DNA of 64,000 nt from Halicephalobus mephisto (GCA_009193035.1 SWDT01000060.1:248001-312000); one strand, 5' to 3'; positions 45,816-57,169 are shown, counted from the first letter of the stretch. Notes: generated by a model not told the origin, from the sequence alone. Numbers and translations are program-made.

Positions 45816-46790
45816 CTTTTGAATGGAAGAAAGCAAATTCGGATTTAGGATAGAGAAGCGGATATTTGAAGTTTCTGCTTTGATTTTAAAGGAGAAAAAT
45901 CTAGGAATAATGGACTACTGTAAATATTGAAAAAATTAAGATCATTAACTGTGATTATGATACGAACAATATTTCTAATGTTTTTAATTAAATTTCCATG
46001 AACTTGTAAATAATTACTTTTTGCTTTTTTATATTCATCAGATAGAGGAAGATATAATTTTCATTTTAAAAATGATCAAAAATATCAACTTTAAAATGTG
46101 TTATGGGTGCTTAAAGTTAACAAAAACCTTTATTATCCAAATCAAGTTTCATAAGTAAAATCTATTTTAAATTCTGATTAATTGAAAAGAACTGCTAATA
46201 CTTGAGAAGAGAAATTAAGTGGAGAATTTGGTAACGAAGACGATTAAGAGTCCGAGACCGAGAACATAGCCTGTGGCACTGCATTTGTCGTTGCAAAGGT
46301 TGGAGTCACAGATGTAAAACTGATTACGGTAAACAATATTTGTGATATTATAGTCGCTGAAAAGTATTCATACAGTGAATTGAAAAAATCGAAAGTTTTC
46401 AGAAATTTAAACTTTCTAATTTCAGAATAATAGTTCATTTTCTACTATGAGAATTCATCAATAATAAAATCACTCACATCTCTTTGCACTTATTGATCTC
46501 AGTAAACTTTTGAGATCCTGAACCATCAGCGTACGGAATATATGGAGCATCTGAGAAAATCCAACAACCCTTGATAAGAGTATTCGACATACTGTTGCCA
46601 GTACTCGAAGAAGTATTTTGATTCCCTAAAATACTACTGGTAAACTTGTAAAATCTAAACAACATACAATAGAGACAGTAGTGACATTTATCTTGTTTTT
46701 GTTCGTTGTCAATGTAGCAGGTAATAGTTCCGAATACCTGAGTAACAAAACAGAAAACTCCAAAAATTATCATAAATTTCTGCATTTTTA
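45815..46790. repeat. Duplicated block, copy 1 (carries paralogue B)
   Basis: This block matches 48125-49085 in the same orientation. The match starts in 3' flanking DNA (gaagaaagc-aattcggatttaggatagag) and runs through the whole gene. The copies are offset by about 2.3 kb. Introns are as similar as exons, so the event is recent. Confidence 0.8.
46215..46785 (-). CDS. Secreted cysteine-rich LU-like protein, paralogue B
   Basis: Exons on the minus strand: 46785-46668, 46625-46478 and 46356-46215, giving 135 residues. The start was set at the MQKF Met to match the paralogues; an in-frame Met three codons upstream is possible. A signal peptide covers about 1-19 and there are eight cysteines after it (23, 34, 37, 60, 86, 105, 110, 114). 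CDSNLCNDKCSATGY is followed by a hydrophobic tail of about 13 residues and KFST, so GPI anchoring near residue 115 is plausible. Intron 1 (42 nt) stays open in frame, so an unspliced message would read through it. Nearly identical to paralogue C, including introns and flanks. Function unknown; an extracellular surface role is inferred. Confidence 0.85.
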
Positions 46791-47117
46791 GCAAAGCGAG
46801 ATCAGTCGAAACCCCAGAAACGTCAAATAAAAAACGATTTTATTTACCAAAGTTGTAAAAGTGTTTTTAAGGTGTGATTTGTCACTAGCTCTTGTTAGAT
46901 TATGAATCATTAGGGGATTGCTCCGACTGACATTGTGCCTATATTATAAAAATGGAAATAGGCGGAGACAATTTTATAGCAGGAATTTTTTTGACTTTTG
47001 AGAATTGTGAAATATCAATATTTAAGAAGGAACAACATATATAAACAGTAGACTACATGCGTTGTATGTAAAAATAACTCTAGAACAAGTGTTTTTTTAT
47101 AAAAAACATTTGTCTTC

Positions 47118-47269
47118 TAAAAAAATCGTAACTTTTGATCGGATAACAATTTCGAAATGTAACACAATTGTTATATTTTTCATGAATAGTTGATATTTGT
47201 GACGAAAATATAACAAAATACAAACGATTTACATTTGATATTGTGCCAAAAGTTACGGTTTTTTGTACG
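47118..47269. mobile_element. Small TIR element, 'gtaacttttg' family, copy 1
   Basis: The start aaaaaaatcgtaacttttga and the end ccaaaagttacggttttttg are inverted. Inside are aatttcgaaatgtaacacaa and tttttcatgaat. About 150 bp, non-coding. Confidence 0.75.
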
Positions 47270-47279
47270 TATATACTGT

Positions 47280-48120
47280 AGAATTATTCATGAAAAATAT
47301 ATAATCTCTAATAAAAATGCCTTATATTAATGTTCACTTGATAAAACTCCAATTTATAAATTTTGAAATCGGTCAAAATTATCATTTGAAATATTGGATG
47401 ATTCCAATTTTTGCATTTTGAAAAAGATATCAGGTGTAAAATTGATCAGAAAATGGAATTTGAAGCCTATTTTTGCCGTCAATGATTTTAGAACTCACTG
47501 TTGCGGATCGGTGTAAAAAACCTGGTTTCAATAAGTTTATCATTTCAAATTCCATTTTGATCACATTCCAGTTTAAAAACGAAACAATATTCCAAATTTT
47601 ATATGTATGAACGGTGCGAGTTATGACCGTCACCACCGCTCCCGGGATTATATAAGCTTTATATCTTAGAATAAAGATATCAGATCGAATAGACAAGTTC
47701 CGGGGGTTCTGTGTTTACTACACGACAGTTGCTCCTTTTTTCGATTTGTATTGGTTTCGAAATTTTCTTTAAATTAGTTTTTTATTACTTAACTAAATTA
47801 TTAAGTTAGTTTAACTACAAAAAATTAATATAAAAAAGAAATAAATGAGATAAATCTTGCGAAATAGGAAAAGCAAATGCCGTTGAAAGGCAACTATTGT
47901 ACAGCCCAAATTTTATTTGTAAATGTTATGAAACAACAAAACCTGTCAAAATGGCTACATGACAGCTGTTCTCCTTCCACTCACACTGGTTTCTGATTTT
48001 TTAACTTTTGACCAGTCTTTTTTACCGTTGAATTGGCTTATTACGAGATCATTTTAATTTTTAAATTTGAATCTTGTCCACACAGTATTATGATGCTGAA
48101 GATTTCGAAAGAATTAAGGT
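47280..48120. other. Intergenic DNA between paralogues B and C
   Basis: 47440-47700 is of ordinary complexity with a minus-strand open frame of 88 codons, without family resemblance. The rest is AT-rich. Nothing firm. Confidence 0.3.
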
Positions 48121-48124
48121 CCTC

Positions 48125-49085
48125 AACCAGATAGAAGAAAGCTAATTCGGATTTAGGATAGAGAAACGGATGTTCGAGATTTCTGCTTTGATTTCGAAGG
48201 AAAGAAATCTAGAAATAGTGGGTTACTGTAGTTCAAAACAATTTGGGACAGTTGTTCGAATTAAGATTGAAGTTGATCAGCCGATGTTTCACTTCAATTT
48301 TGACTAATTTCTAACTTTTTTATATTTATTAAATAGAATAAAATAAATTTTCATTTAAAAAAACATTAATCACAAATATCAGTCTTAATCTAAGTTATAG
48401 ATGTTTGAAATTAATAAAAATTGTCATTCATATTATAATCAAAGATCATTAAAAATCTGTTTTAAATTCTGATTAATTAAAAAGAACTGTTAATACTTGA
48501 GAAGAGAAATTAAGTGAAGAATTTGGTAACGAAGACGATTAAGAGTCCGAGACCGAGAACATAGCCTGTGGCACTGCATTTGTCGTTGCAAAGGTTGGAG
48601 TCACAGATGTAAAACTGATTGCGGTAGACAGTATTTGTAATATTATAGTCGCTGAAAAGTATTCATACAGTGAATTGAAAAAATCGAAAGTTTTCAGAAA
48701 TCTAAACTTTCTAATTTCAGAATAATAGTTCATTTTCTACTATGAGAATTCACCAATAATAAAATCACTCACATCTCTTTACACTTATTGATCTCAGTAA
48801 ACTTTTGAGATCCTGAACCATCAGCGTACGGAATATATGGAGAATTAGAAGATGACCAACAACCCTTGATAAGAGTATTCGAAATACTATTACCGGTACT
48901 TGAAGTAGTATTTTGACTCCCTAAAATGCCATTAATAAATTTTTGTGAAATCTAAACAACATACAATAGAGACAGTAGTGACATTGATCGTGTTTCTGTC
49001 CGTTGTCAATGTAGCAGGTAATAGTTCCGAATACCTGAGTAAAAAAACAGAAAAATCCAAAAATCACCACAAATTTCTGCATTTT
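48125..49085. repeat. Duplicated block, copy 2 (carries paralogue C)
   Basis: Second copy of the block at 45815-46790. The most visible changes are small indels in the 3' flank and substitutions in exon 2. Confidence 0.8.
48510..49082 (-). CDS. Secreted cysteine-rich LU-like protein, paralogue C
   Basis: Exons on the minus strand: 49082-48965, 48920-48773 and 48651-48510, giving 135 residues, with frames and splice sites intact. All eight mature cysteines of paralogue B are kept. The main change is in the middle: the SDAPY stretch reads SNSPY here, and the residues after GCW differ. The C-terminus, exon 3 and about 350 bp of 3' flank are almost the same as in B, which points to a recent block duplication. 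The upstream flanks of B and C diverge soon after the start codon, so the two may not share a promoter. Function unknown. Confidence 0.85.
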
Positions 49086-49434
49086 CAAAAAATCAAAGTC
49101 AATGTAACTCCAGAAAAGTTAAATAAAAAGTATTTATTCAAATTGTAAAGTATTTCTAAGGTGTGATTTATTATTGAGTTGCCTATATTGGATTATAAGT
49201 CAGCAAAGGATTGTCTTTCTTGTTTTTATTTACATATTATGAAAATAATATGGTGGAGGATAGTTTCAAAGTGAGACTTTTTTGTTTTCGAGGTGTTATG
49301 GGATACTCAGCTCCGATTCTACCATATGGCGGAGACGGACCAGGAGGAATCACTGTTAGGTAGTCCAAAAAATCAAAGGTCCAAAATTCGGGAGTTTCCT
49401 ATTATTGTCTTATGTTCGTTATTTTACACAAAAA

Positions 49435-49576
49435 AGTAACTTTTGGTCCAGTAACAATTGCGAAATGTAATAACCGCCACATTTTTCATGAATATTTGAC
49501 TTTTGTGACGAAAAATAAAATATAATAATGACGATTTGCATTTGTTGCTGACCTAAAAGTTATATTTTTTGTGCAT
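49435..49576. mobile_element. Small TIR element, 'gtaacttttg' family, copy 2
   Basis: It begins tacacaaaaaagtaactttt and ends with the inverse of tgcacaaaaaatataacttt. The core aattgcgaaatgtaataacc and tttttcatgaatatttgact matches copy 1. Confidence 0.8.
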
Positions 49577-49579
49577 AGT

Positions 49580-51120
49580 GTTATGTAAATACCAGTATCT
49601 TCCACGTCCACTATATGACACAAGGAATGCAGAACTTCAATATTTGTGTAAAAACGATTGTAAAAAATGATTTTTTAAAAAACACATTTGAGGTACGTTT
49701 TGAGGATACTGTAAAAATATCAACAAAAATTATATTATTTTAGTGAAAATGACGTGTTTGGTAAACTTTAATTTTTACAGTAATATTAAATTTCGAAATT
49801 GATCTAAATTCATGTTTGAAAATTAAGTAATTTCAATTTTATACTTTCAAAGAAAACCGATTCTGAAGTTGTCTACAGAATCCAATTTTGACTAAACTTT
49901 ATTTTTTTAAAATAAATAAAAATTTAATTTTTTAAATAAATGAAAATTTAGTTTTTTTAAAATAAATAAAAATTTAGTTTTTTAACATGTATGAAAAAAT
50001 TGGTTTTTGAAATTTATTTTTGAAGATTTTTATTTTTCTTAATAACTGCACAAATTTAGAAAATTATTTTTGATGATTAAAGCTAAACTTCCAGCTGATT
50101 AAAACTATGCAATTAGTTATTCAAAAAAATAACAGAAATAACGTCAGAATTCAGATTTCTACAGTAAACAGTAAAAAATCGGAAATGAATATTGAGACTT
50201 GAAGTTGCATTTTGAATAAATTTAATTTTTATATCAAATATATTATTTAAATTTAATAATGTTAATTTTTTATGAATTGTAATTATAGAATTAATTTTTT
50301 TTAAATTAAATGTAAATTTATAAAAAGTTAACTTTTTACACCATCAAAAAAAATTTTTGATTTTATTTTTACATTAAAAACATTAATTTTAATAATTTTT
50401 TATAATTATACGTAAGTTTCAAGTTGAATACAGTTATTTAATTCGTTTTTCGAAAAAACAAAAAAATTCGATTTTTGAAAATTAAAAAAAATCATTTTTT
50501 CAAAATTAAAGAAATTCGATTTTTCAAAATTAAAGAAATTTGATTTTCGAAAAAAAAAGAATTCGATTTTCGAAAAATAAAAAAATTCAGTTTTTCAGAA
50601 AAAAAATTTGGTTTTTTACATGTTGAAAATTAATAATTTTTATGAATATTTAATTTTAGGAAATAATTTCAAAAATAAAATACAGATTCTCAATAGTTAT
50701 TTAAAAAACTTTAATACGATACAAAAATCATTTTTAAAAAATATTTAAAGTTTAGTTTTGAAAGATTACTGTAGAAAAAATTGAATTTTTTTATTAAAAA
50801 ATAATAATTTTTTAAACATTTCTGAAATTGAATAAAAATAAAATACAAAATCTGGTTTTCTATTTTTGGAAATTAATTTTTTTTGTACATTTTTTTTAAA
50901 AATAAGCTGAAAATTTATTTTCGAAAATTGTTGCAAAAATACAAAATTTTATTAGACAATTTCTGTTTTTATTTACTGTTGTCATTACTGTAGAAACTAA
51001 TTTAAAATCCATTAATTTTTACTTTCAAAATATTCAAAAAAATTATTTTTATTTTTAAATTTCTGCAAATTTAATGTTTGATATAAACGACCCAAAATTA
51101 TCTCCAGAAAATGCACGAAA
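49580..51120. other. AT-rich intergenic DNA
   Basis: Contains short repeats of aaataaataaaaatttagtt (49900-49990) and aaattaaagaaattcgattt (50450-50600). No gene seen. Confidence 0.5.
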
Positions 51121-51169
51121 TTTTTTGTTGTAAAAAATCTTATATCTTATGTTGTAAAAGAACAAAAAT

Positions 51170-51460
51170 AGATATTGTTGTGAAATTGTCCCTATATGGA
51201 TATTAGAGATCTCATGAGAACTACAGTAACTTGTGTGTTGATTTTATGTAACAATTGTTTCGTAACTGTTACCGTACAATCTAAGAGTTCCTCGAAAACA
51301 TGCTCTATCATTCGTATTATAAATGAACAAAAATGGATGTTGTTATGAAATTGTCCCGATATGGATGTCAGAGATCTCATGAGAACTACAGTAACTTGCG
51401 CGTTGATTTTATGCGACAATTGTTTCGTAATTGTTACCGTACAAGAGTTATCAGGCGTGT
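51170..51460 (-). repeat. About 170-bp tandem repeat, two units, inverse of the HMG-intron array
   Basis: On the minus strand it reads as the units at 42972-43290 (acgaatgatagagcatgttt, aagttactgtagttctcatg). Confidence 0.9.
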
Positions 51461-51760
51461 TCTATGACTCGTGATTCAAAATCGCAGAAATTAAATTACA
51501 AATGCTGATATAATTTTTATTTGTTAATAGAAACGAAAAGTTGTGGTTCGGAAACAAGTTGTTCTTACAACTAGAGAGGATTTGAATAGTCATCTTCTAG
51601 CAAATTCTGATGTCTTAAAAAAATATTTACTGAGTTAGAAGTATGTTCCTAATATAATAGAAGGGAATTTTTCCTTTGCGTTTTGCTTCCATTTCCAGCA
51701 GGGAATTCTGGAGTCGAAAATATAGAAATTAACAAACGTAGCGGGATCCATATTGGTGTC

Positions 51761-51912
51761 TACACAAAAAACGCAACTTTCGGTACAGTAACAAATGCAA
51801 ATCGTCACTATCAAGTTACAATTTCCGTCACAAAAGTCAAATATTCATGAAAAATAACGATTGCGTCACATTTCGCAATTATTATTGAACTAAAATTTAT
51901 GTTTTTTGTTTA
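51761..51912. mobile_element. Small TIR element, 'gtaacttttg' family, copy 3 (opposite orientation)
   Basis: It begins tacacaaaaaacgcaacttt and ends aaaatttatgttttttgttt. The interior is the reverse complement of copies 1 and 2 (attcatgaaaaataacgatt). A lone half-end lies near 52077-52100. Confidence 0.75.
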
Positions 51913-52139
51913 TATTTATGGTCGATTGAAAATGAATGATTTTGAATTTTTTGTAAATATCTCCAAAAAAATGTATAAAGTAGAAGAGGAGGAAGATGAT
52001 GATAAAAGAAAGTACAAAGAATAGAAAAAATATGAAAAAGAAGGAAATAATAACGAAGGGGAAACGGTAAAAGCACAAAAAATCGTAACTTTCGTGTGCT
52101 GCTAATATAATAAATACGTGGCATTTTCGTCATTGAAAA

Positions 52140-52720
52140 CAGTAATTTTTGTGTGATACTTTCTCACGGAAAATTTAGTAACCTTTGCAATATTTTTCCA
52201 CAAAAGATGCAGCAACTGTTGTGCAATGTTTTGTCATGAAAGACCGCATAATCTTTGTGTGTCATTCCACCATGAAAGATTTAGCAATCTTTATGTAATA
52301 GTCCATCATAGTAGGATTAGTAATCGTTATGTAACTGTTACGAAAGGCTTAGTAGTCTTTATGTAACAATTCATCATAGTAGACCTAGTAGTCTTTGTTT
52401 TACACCTTATTATAGTAAGCTTAGTAGTCTTTGTGTAACAGTTCATCACCGTACATCTAGTATTTATTTAACACCTCATCACAGTAGGCTTAGTAATCTC
52501 TATGTCACAGTTCATCACCGTAGATCTAGTGGTCTTCATTTAACACCTCATCACAGTATGCTTAGTAATCTCTATGTCACAATTCATCACAGCAGATCTA
52601 GTGGTCTTCATTTAACATCTCATCACAGTAGGATTAGTAATTTCTGCATATCGTTTCATTATGGAAAGCTTGATATTTTTCACGTAACTATTTGCCACTG
52701 AAAGACCCCTAACCCTGTGT
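52140..52720. repeat. About 45-bp degenerate tandem repeat 'catcacagtaggcttagtaa'
   Basis: About twelve units of tttatgtaacagttcatcac and agtaggcttagtaatctcta. Later units form a two-unit higher order of about 90 bp. Confidence 0.85.
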
Positions 52721-52836
52721 AATGTTTAGCATAACTTGTTAAATATTATATTTTTTTAACAAATTTAATTTCCACCATAAATGTCAGATGCTTATGCTAC
52801 TCGTCAGAATTATGTTTTCTGTCAAGTAGGCAATTG

Positions 52837-53115
52837 TTACAAGAATCGTACGCAATATTGATGTTTATATTTATTGTTTAAGTAAAATTTACTTTTTTCT
52901 ATAAAGTTGAAACAATCGAAGAGTACGGTGCTCGATGGCGAACATTTGATTTTTTCATGCTTTTTGAAATTTGTATAATTTTCGAATGTTATGGTTAAAT
53001 GTGTTATTGTGCTTGAACAATGTGAAATATAATCACCGTTTTTAGTTCCGATTTTATATAAAATTTGTGTCGCAGAATAAAGTTCCCAGATCACAAACTG
53101 TTGAAGACAAGTTTC
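52837..53115 (-). other. Possible cysteine-containing exon or gene remnant
   Basis: A minus-strand open stretch can start after an acceptor-like AATTTAG near 53116 and encodes about 90 residues with six cysteines (TCLQQFVIWELYSATQ, ISHCSSTITHLTI, KIKCSPSSTVLFDCFNFIE). It ends near a possible donor (GTACG after the last Cys). Upstream it abuts a TA-flanked small transposon, which may have cut it off from a 5' exon. The spacing suggests a secreted protein, but I cannot name a family. It could be chance in AT-rich DNA. Confidence 0.25.
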
Positions 53116-53130
53116 TAAATTTTTATATAC

Positions 53131-53306
53131 TACAGTCGAACATGGATATAAAGTACCCCTTGAGACTGGGCAAAGCGTATGTTATAACGAAGGATATGTT
53201 ATAGCGGAGGTCAATTTGAAGGCAGACTAGCCAAACTCATTCACATTTTATGCTATAACGTGAGATATGTTATAGCGGAGGTATCTGATATCAAAGTTCT
53301 ATTGTA
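53131..53306. mobile_element. 176-bp TA-flanked MITE, left copy
   Basis: The ends tacagtcgaacatggatata and the inverse of tacaatagaactttgatatc form TIRs. Inside are two copies of gaaggatatgttatagcgga or variants. Such TA-flanked 'cagtcgaac..gatata' ends are typical of Tc1/mariner/pogo-type MITEs. Confidence 0.85.
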
Positions 53307-53480
53307 CAGTCGAACTTGGATATAAGGTACTCCTTGAGACCGGACAAAGTATATATTACAAGAAAGGATATGTTACAGCAGGGGTAATTTTGAGGACAAA
53401 CTAACCAAATTCATTCACATTTTATGCTATAACGAAGGACATGTTATAGCGGGGATATCTGATACCCAAGTTCTACTGTA
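53305..53480. mobile_element. 176-bp TA-flanked MITE, right copy sharing a TA with the left copy
   Basis: Same length and order as the left copy. Starts tacagtcgaacttggatata and ends aagttctactgta. The TA at 53305-53306 is the last dinucleotide of one copy and the first of the other. Confidence 0.85.
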
Positions 53481-53760
53481 TTTGTTTTTGATTTAATTAA
53501 CCAGGTTTAAAGTATATGAACAAGGACTGCAATCAGAAGCTTCTTCATGAAGAAAAATAAAAAAGTAATAGAAAACAAAAAAGTATAAAAAGAACTACAT
53601 ACGACATTTTTCTTTTGCTTTTCTAATTGAATTTCAAAAAAATTATTCTAACAATTTAAATATTTAAAGAATAATTTAAAGCACAAACGCGCTCAACAAT
53701 AATTATTAATTCAATTATCTGTTTTGAAATTAAATTTGTACTTGAGCAATAAGTGGTAAG

Positions 53761-54035
53761 TAGAGCTGTTGATTTCGAACTATCGAATCGAACTTTTAAA
53801 TCGAATTTCAAATTATTTCAAGTTTGAAATTGATAAAGTCAAAGTTCGAATTGAATTAGAGCTACCGATTTTTGAACTTTTGAATTAAATTTTGAATCAA
53901 TTTCGAACTAATTCGAACTGAACTAGTTCGATTCAGAAACCGAAAATTTCGAAAACTTGACAGTTTTGAATTGAATTTTTGAGATTGAACTTCGGAAGGG
54001 TCGAATTCAAAAATTCTGAAAAATCGACAGCTCTA
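53761..54035. mobile_element. 275-bp hAT-type MITE with 8-bp target duplication
   Basis: The ends tagagctgttgattt and the inverse of tagagctgtcgattt are TIRs of the hAT type (TAGAGCTG). Flanks are gtggtaag (53753-53760) and gtggtaaa (54036-54043), an 8-bp duplication with one change. The interior is rich in ttcgaat/attcgaa words. No coding. Confidence 0.85.
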
Positions 54036-54275
54036 GTGGTAAAACATGAATTCTCACAAACCTTTTTTCACCTGTCGGAAAATTGGAAATAAACCAATTT
54101 TTTTCATTTTAGTGTTTAGTCTAAACTTGAAGAAAATTAAACTTTAATGTTTCTAAGCTTTCAAAATTAATACTGTAATTGTTGTTCAATAATTAGCCTC
54201 CAAACTGCTTAAATGTATTTTTATTTTCGAAATTTATGAATATTTTTATTTTATTTTAATTTTTGATAAAATTCA

Positions 54276-57135
54276 ATGTCGAAATACGATACTTTTTTTG
54301 CATATGTGACTTACATCGAGCTAATCCTGATCATCGTCATCTTGATTCTGATGTTTTTTTCTGCGAAGATTGTTTTCAATTCTACTTTATTCCACGTGAA
54401 CATGAGGACATTGATCAAAATAATGTGTTTGCAAGCCGTATGTGCGATGATATCACGAGGCATAATCGTCGCTGCAGGACTCAATTCACCTGGATTCAGT
54501 AAGTTTTTAGAGGTTACTGTTATGTCTTTTATTATGACTAGACACAATATAAATATAGAACAATATTAATAATATCAACACAACACCGAGGGGTCTAACA
54601 TGAAATTTCTTCTTTCATACTCCTCAGTAGAGAAAGGACTGTTTAGTCTTAGATGTTCTGAATATTGTTAGTCATGAAGACTACGCGTCCGCAACAATAA
54701 TATTGTGATATAATAGTGCAATACTCAAAGAACACAAAATAATGTGATATGTTGTTTTTTGTACCCCTTAGTGGATAGACCACTGATTAGCCTCGGGTAT
54801 TCTGAATGTTCCTAGTCGTGGAGACTAGGCATCCACAATAATATTGTGATATAATACTGTAATACTCAGGAAACAAGCTAACATGACGTGTTGTTCTTTC
54901 TACCCCTTAGTAGAGAAGATACTGTTTAACCTCCGGTTTTTTTAATCTTCCTACTCGTGGAGACTATGCATCCACAACAATTACTAAACCTAAATTTAAA
55001 AAGTCAACTTTTAATTAATTTGATCTCCGACATAAGAAAAAAATTTTCTATTTAAAACTCAGTAATTGTTTAAGTTAATTTAAAATTCAGTTTTGTTGGG
55101 GAACAACTGTTGTAGAGTCGTTGTTATGCCTTTTTTAAAACCGATTTGCAGGTTATAATGAAACCCTCATTTGGACGTCTCCTTTTCAATTTGTGGATTA
55201 TCTCTGTTACACCTCAAGGATAAGTATCTTCGGATCCATTGGAGGAATCATCTTCGAGAGAGTATATGCTTCCATTTATTTCCACAAATATGAAAAAATC
55301 AAAAATTACATTGTGATTTCCAGTTGTCTTTTATTCAACATCGCTATGAGTGCTATTGTTGGTTATTTGATTGTTTACCGTGAGTTTTTTACTGATTTTT
55401 AATCACGAATAAGTTCGAAGGAGAAATTAAAAGCGGAGAAAGTTTGGAAGGCTAGAAAAATCATGCATAAGATCCTGGATAAAGTTTACGGTTTTCCATA
55501 TGTAGCATGGGTCTTCAAGGTTGCGTAGAATGTTAAATATTCAATGATAGTTATAGAATTCCAAGATCAAGTGAGAATTGAGGTTCCTACCATAGGCAGT
55601 TTGCTAAATAAGTTTATTCAACATGATCAAGCGAATAGAAAGGAGATGTGTTCTTAAAATCGTCGGCCCGGGTCTACTGAGCTCTACAGACAGTTCAATA
55701 GATTCAGTGAAACAATATCATTCCTTCTCTCCACGGGGTTCAGTTTTGCTAGTCTTATATTGCGATCTAGACGCGTCGGCTGATGGGATGGAGACTTCCT
55801 GAGGGAATTGTGTGATAGTTGAATTTTACGTATACTATTTATATCACATGTGTATATGTACTCTTAGGTCTTTAAATTTTGCAACTTTTTAATTCCAATC
55901 TTTTCCAGAAGACGTGAATATAGTCATCTTCGTGGGAATGGCCGAGTTGGGCAATATACATGGACTTATTTGGTTTATTTTCATTTATTATAAGAGCAAC
56001 AAGATATACAAACGGGCTCTCTGGGACAACAAGTACACCTTATCTCAGAGGTTCCAGTTGAGCGAAAATATGAAAACTGCCATCTTGATGAAACGAGTTT
56101 ATCTATTCATATTTTTCAGCAACGTCTTCACTCTGGGAGTAAGTTATTGTGATTAGTTTTGGTAACTATTAGGTCTGTAAGCAGAGGGAAATGCAAATGT
56201 CGGGGTAGTTTACTAAGTACAGTAGAGAGTACAATAATTTTAAGAAGACAAAGATTGATTGATTAACAAAATTAAAACACTTTTATACAGTAATGTAGTA
56301 GCCGTTGGAGTTTTTGGGTTAATGCAGTATAAGGAAAGATTATAAAACTTGCTGGAATAAGAACTTTTAAGATATAGTGAAGTATATCAGTCCCGACAAT
56401 AGTTGTTAGAGTTTTTGAGTTAATGTATTTTAAAACAAGATTGTAGGAAATATTAGAGCAAGAAATTGCATAACACGATAGAAGATATCAGTCTCAATAG
56501 TAACTATTAGGACCCGTTGGGTTAATGTGCTATGACACAAAATGTCAAAACATGTTAGAATAGAAACCTTCAAGATACAATTGAAAATACTAATCACTTT
56601 AGTACTTTAACGAACCATTTTTAAAAGCAACAATATGCAGTTTGAATATAACTTGACAATTAACCTATATTTAATGTTTTCTGTTTGTGGTTTACGATAC
56701 ACTTTCCATTGATTACAATTTTGGACTTGACAGGGTTGTGTATCTTCTTCAACTCCCCTTACTATCTTGTTTCGTATCAACTATAATAACAACATTTACC
56801 GTGATTTTTAGGCTTATGCTGTGGCTTACTACATGCATGATGATGTTTCGAAACAAACGGCTAAAGCTTGTTTTGACTTTACGATTTTGTTCTATGCGTA
56901 TGCCTTGCCTTCCATCGCGGTTATCACCATAAGACCCTGGAGAATGAAGGTCATCATCTGGTTCCATTCTTTCCAACTCAATTCTAGGAGGAAGAAAATA
57001 GTTTCAGAAATGCCAGGAAAACGGAAAAAACCGGATTTGTCTCACTTACGGAATGATTACGGTCACAAAATTGTTTTCAATGAAGCTAACGAAGCCGATA
57101 TATATTTCCAACAATTGCGAAATTCGTGGAGCTAA
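54276..57135 (+). CDS. Sre-family (serpentine receptor class epsilon) chemoreceptor, four exons
   Basis: Sre proteins are nematode seven-pass G-protein-coupled receptors, mostly expressed in chemosensory neurons. Exons: 54276-54498, 55152-55379, 55909 to about 56138 (plus or minus one base) and 56812-57135, giving about 334 residues, near the family's usual ~350. Seven hydrophobic segments can be placed. The hallmark after TM5, KYTLSQRFQLSENMKTA, matches the Sre pattern YSLSxRFQxxENIRxxK. The extracellular stretch after TM1-2 and a basic tail (RPWRMK, NSRRKK) are as expected. The exon 3 donor GTAAGT and exon 4 acceptor TTTTTAG join in phase 0 (FTLG|AYAVAYY). Intron 1 contains a tandem array also found downstream. 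The stop overlaps an AATAAA. It is apparently intact and stands alone here, although Sre genes often cluster. Confidence 0.9.
54570..54985. repeat. About 140-bp tandem repeat within Sre intron 1
   Basis: Three units with attgtgatataatactgtaa, tacccccttagtggatagac-like words and ttcctagtcgtggagactat. Near-identical to the array at 58290. Confidence 0.85.
55400..55870. other. Sre intron 2, ordinary-complexity DNA
   Basis: Unlike other introns here this one is GC-richer and non-repetitive (ggcccgggtctactgagctc, atctagacgcgtcggctgat). It could hold an element fragment or a noncoding RNA. No frame supported. Confidence 0.3.
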
Positions 57136-57139
57136 TAAA
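57134..57139 (+). terminator. Poly(A) signal AATAAA overlapping the Sre stop codon
   Basis: The sequence TAATAAAA merges the stop with the hexamer, implying a very short 3' UTR. Confidence 0.45.
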
Positions 57140-57169
57140 AATGCTTATGTAAAATCAAAAATTCAGCAA

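Noticed and set aside
47430..47696. 88-codon minus-strand frame
   Set aside because: No recognisable family, splice site or start context; kept only as intergenic DNA.
56687..56932. Extra Sre exon between exons 3 and 4, from a tgacag acceptor near 56733
   Set aside because: It would require a 38-nt intron and breaks phase; the direct 3-to-4 join is phase 0 and keeps the expected membrane pattern.
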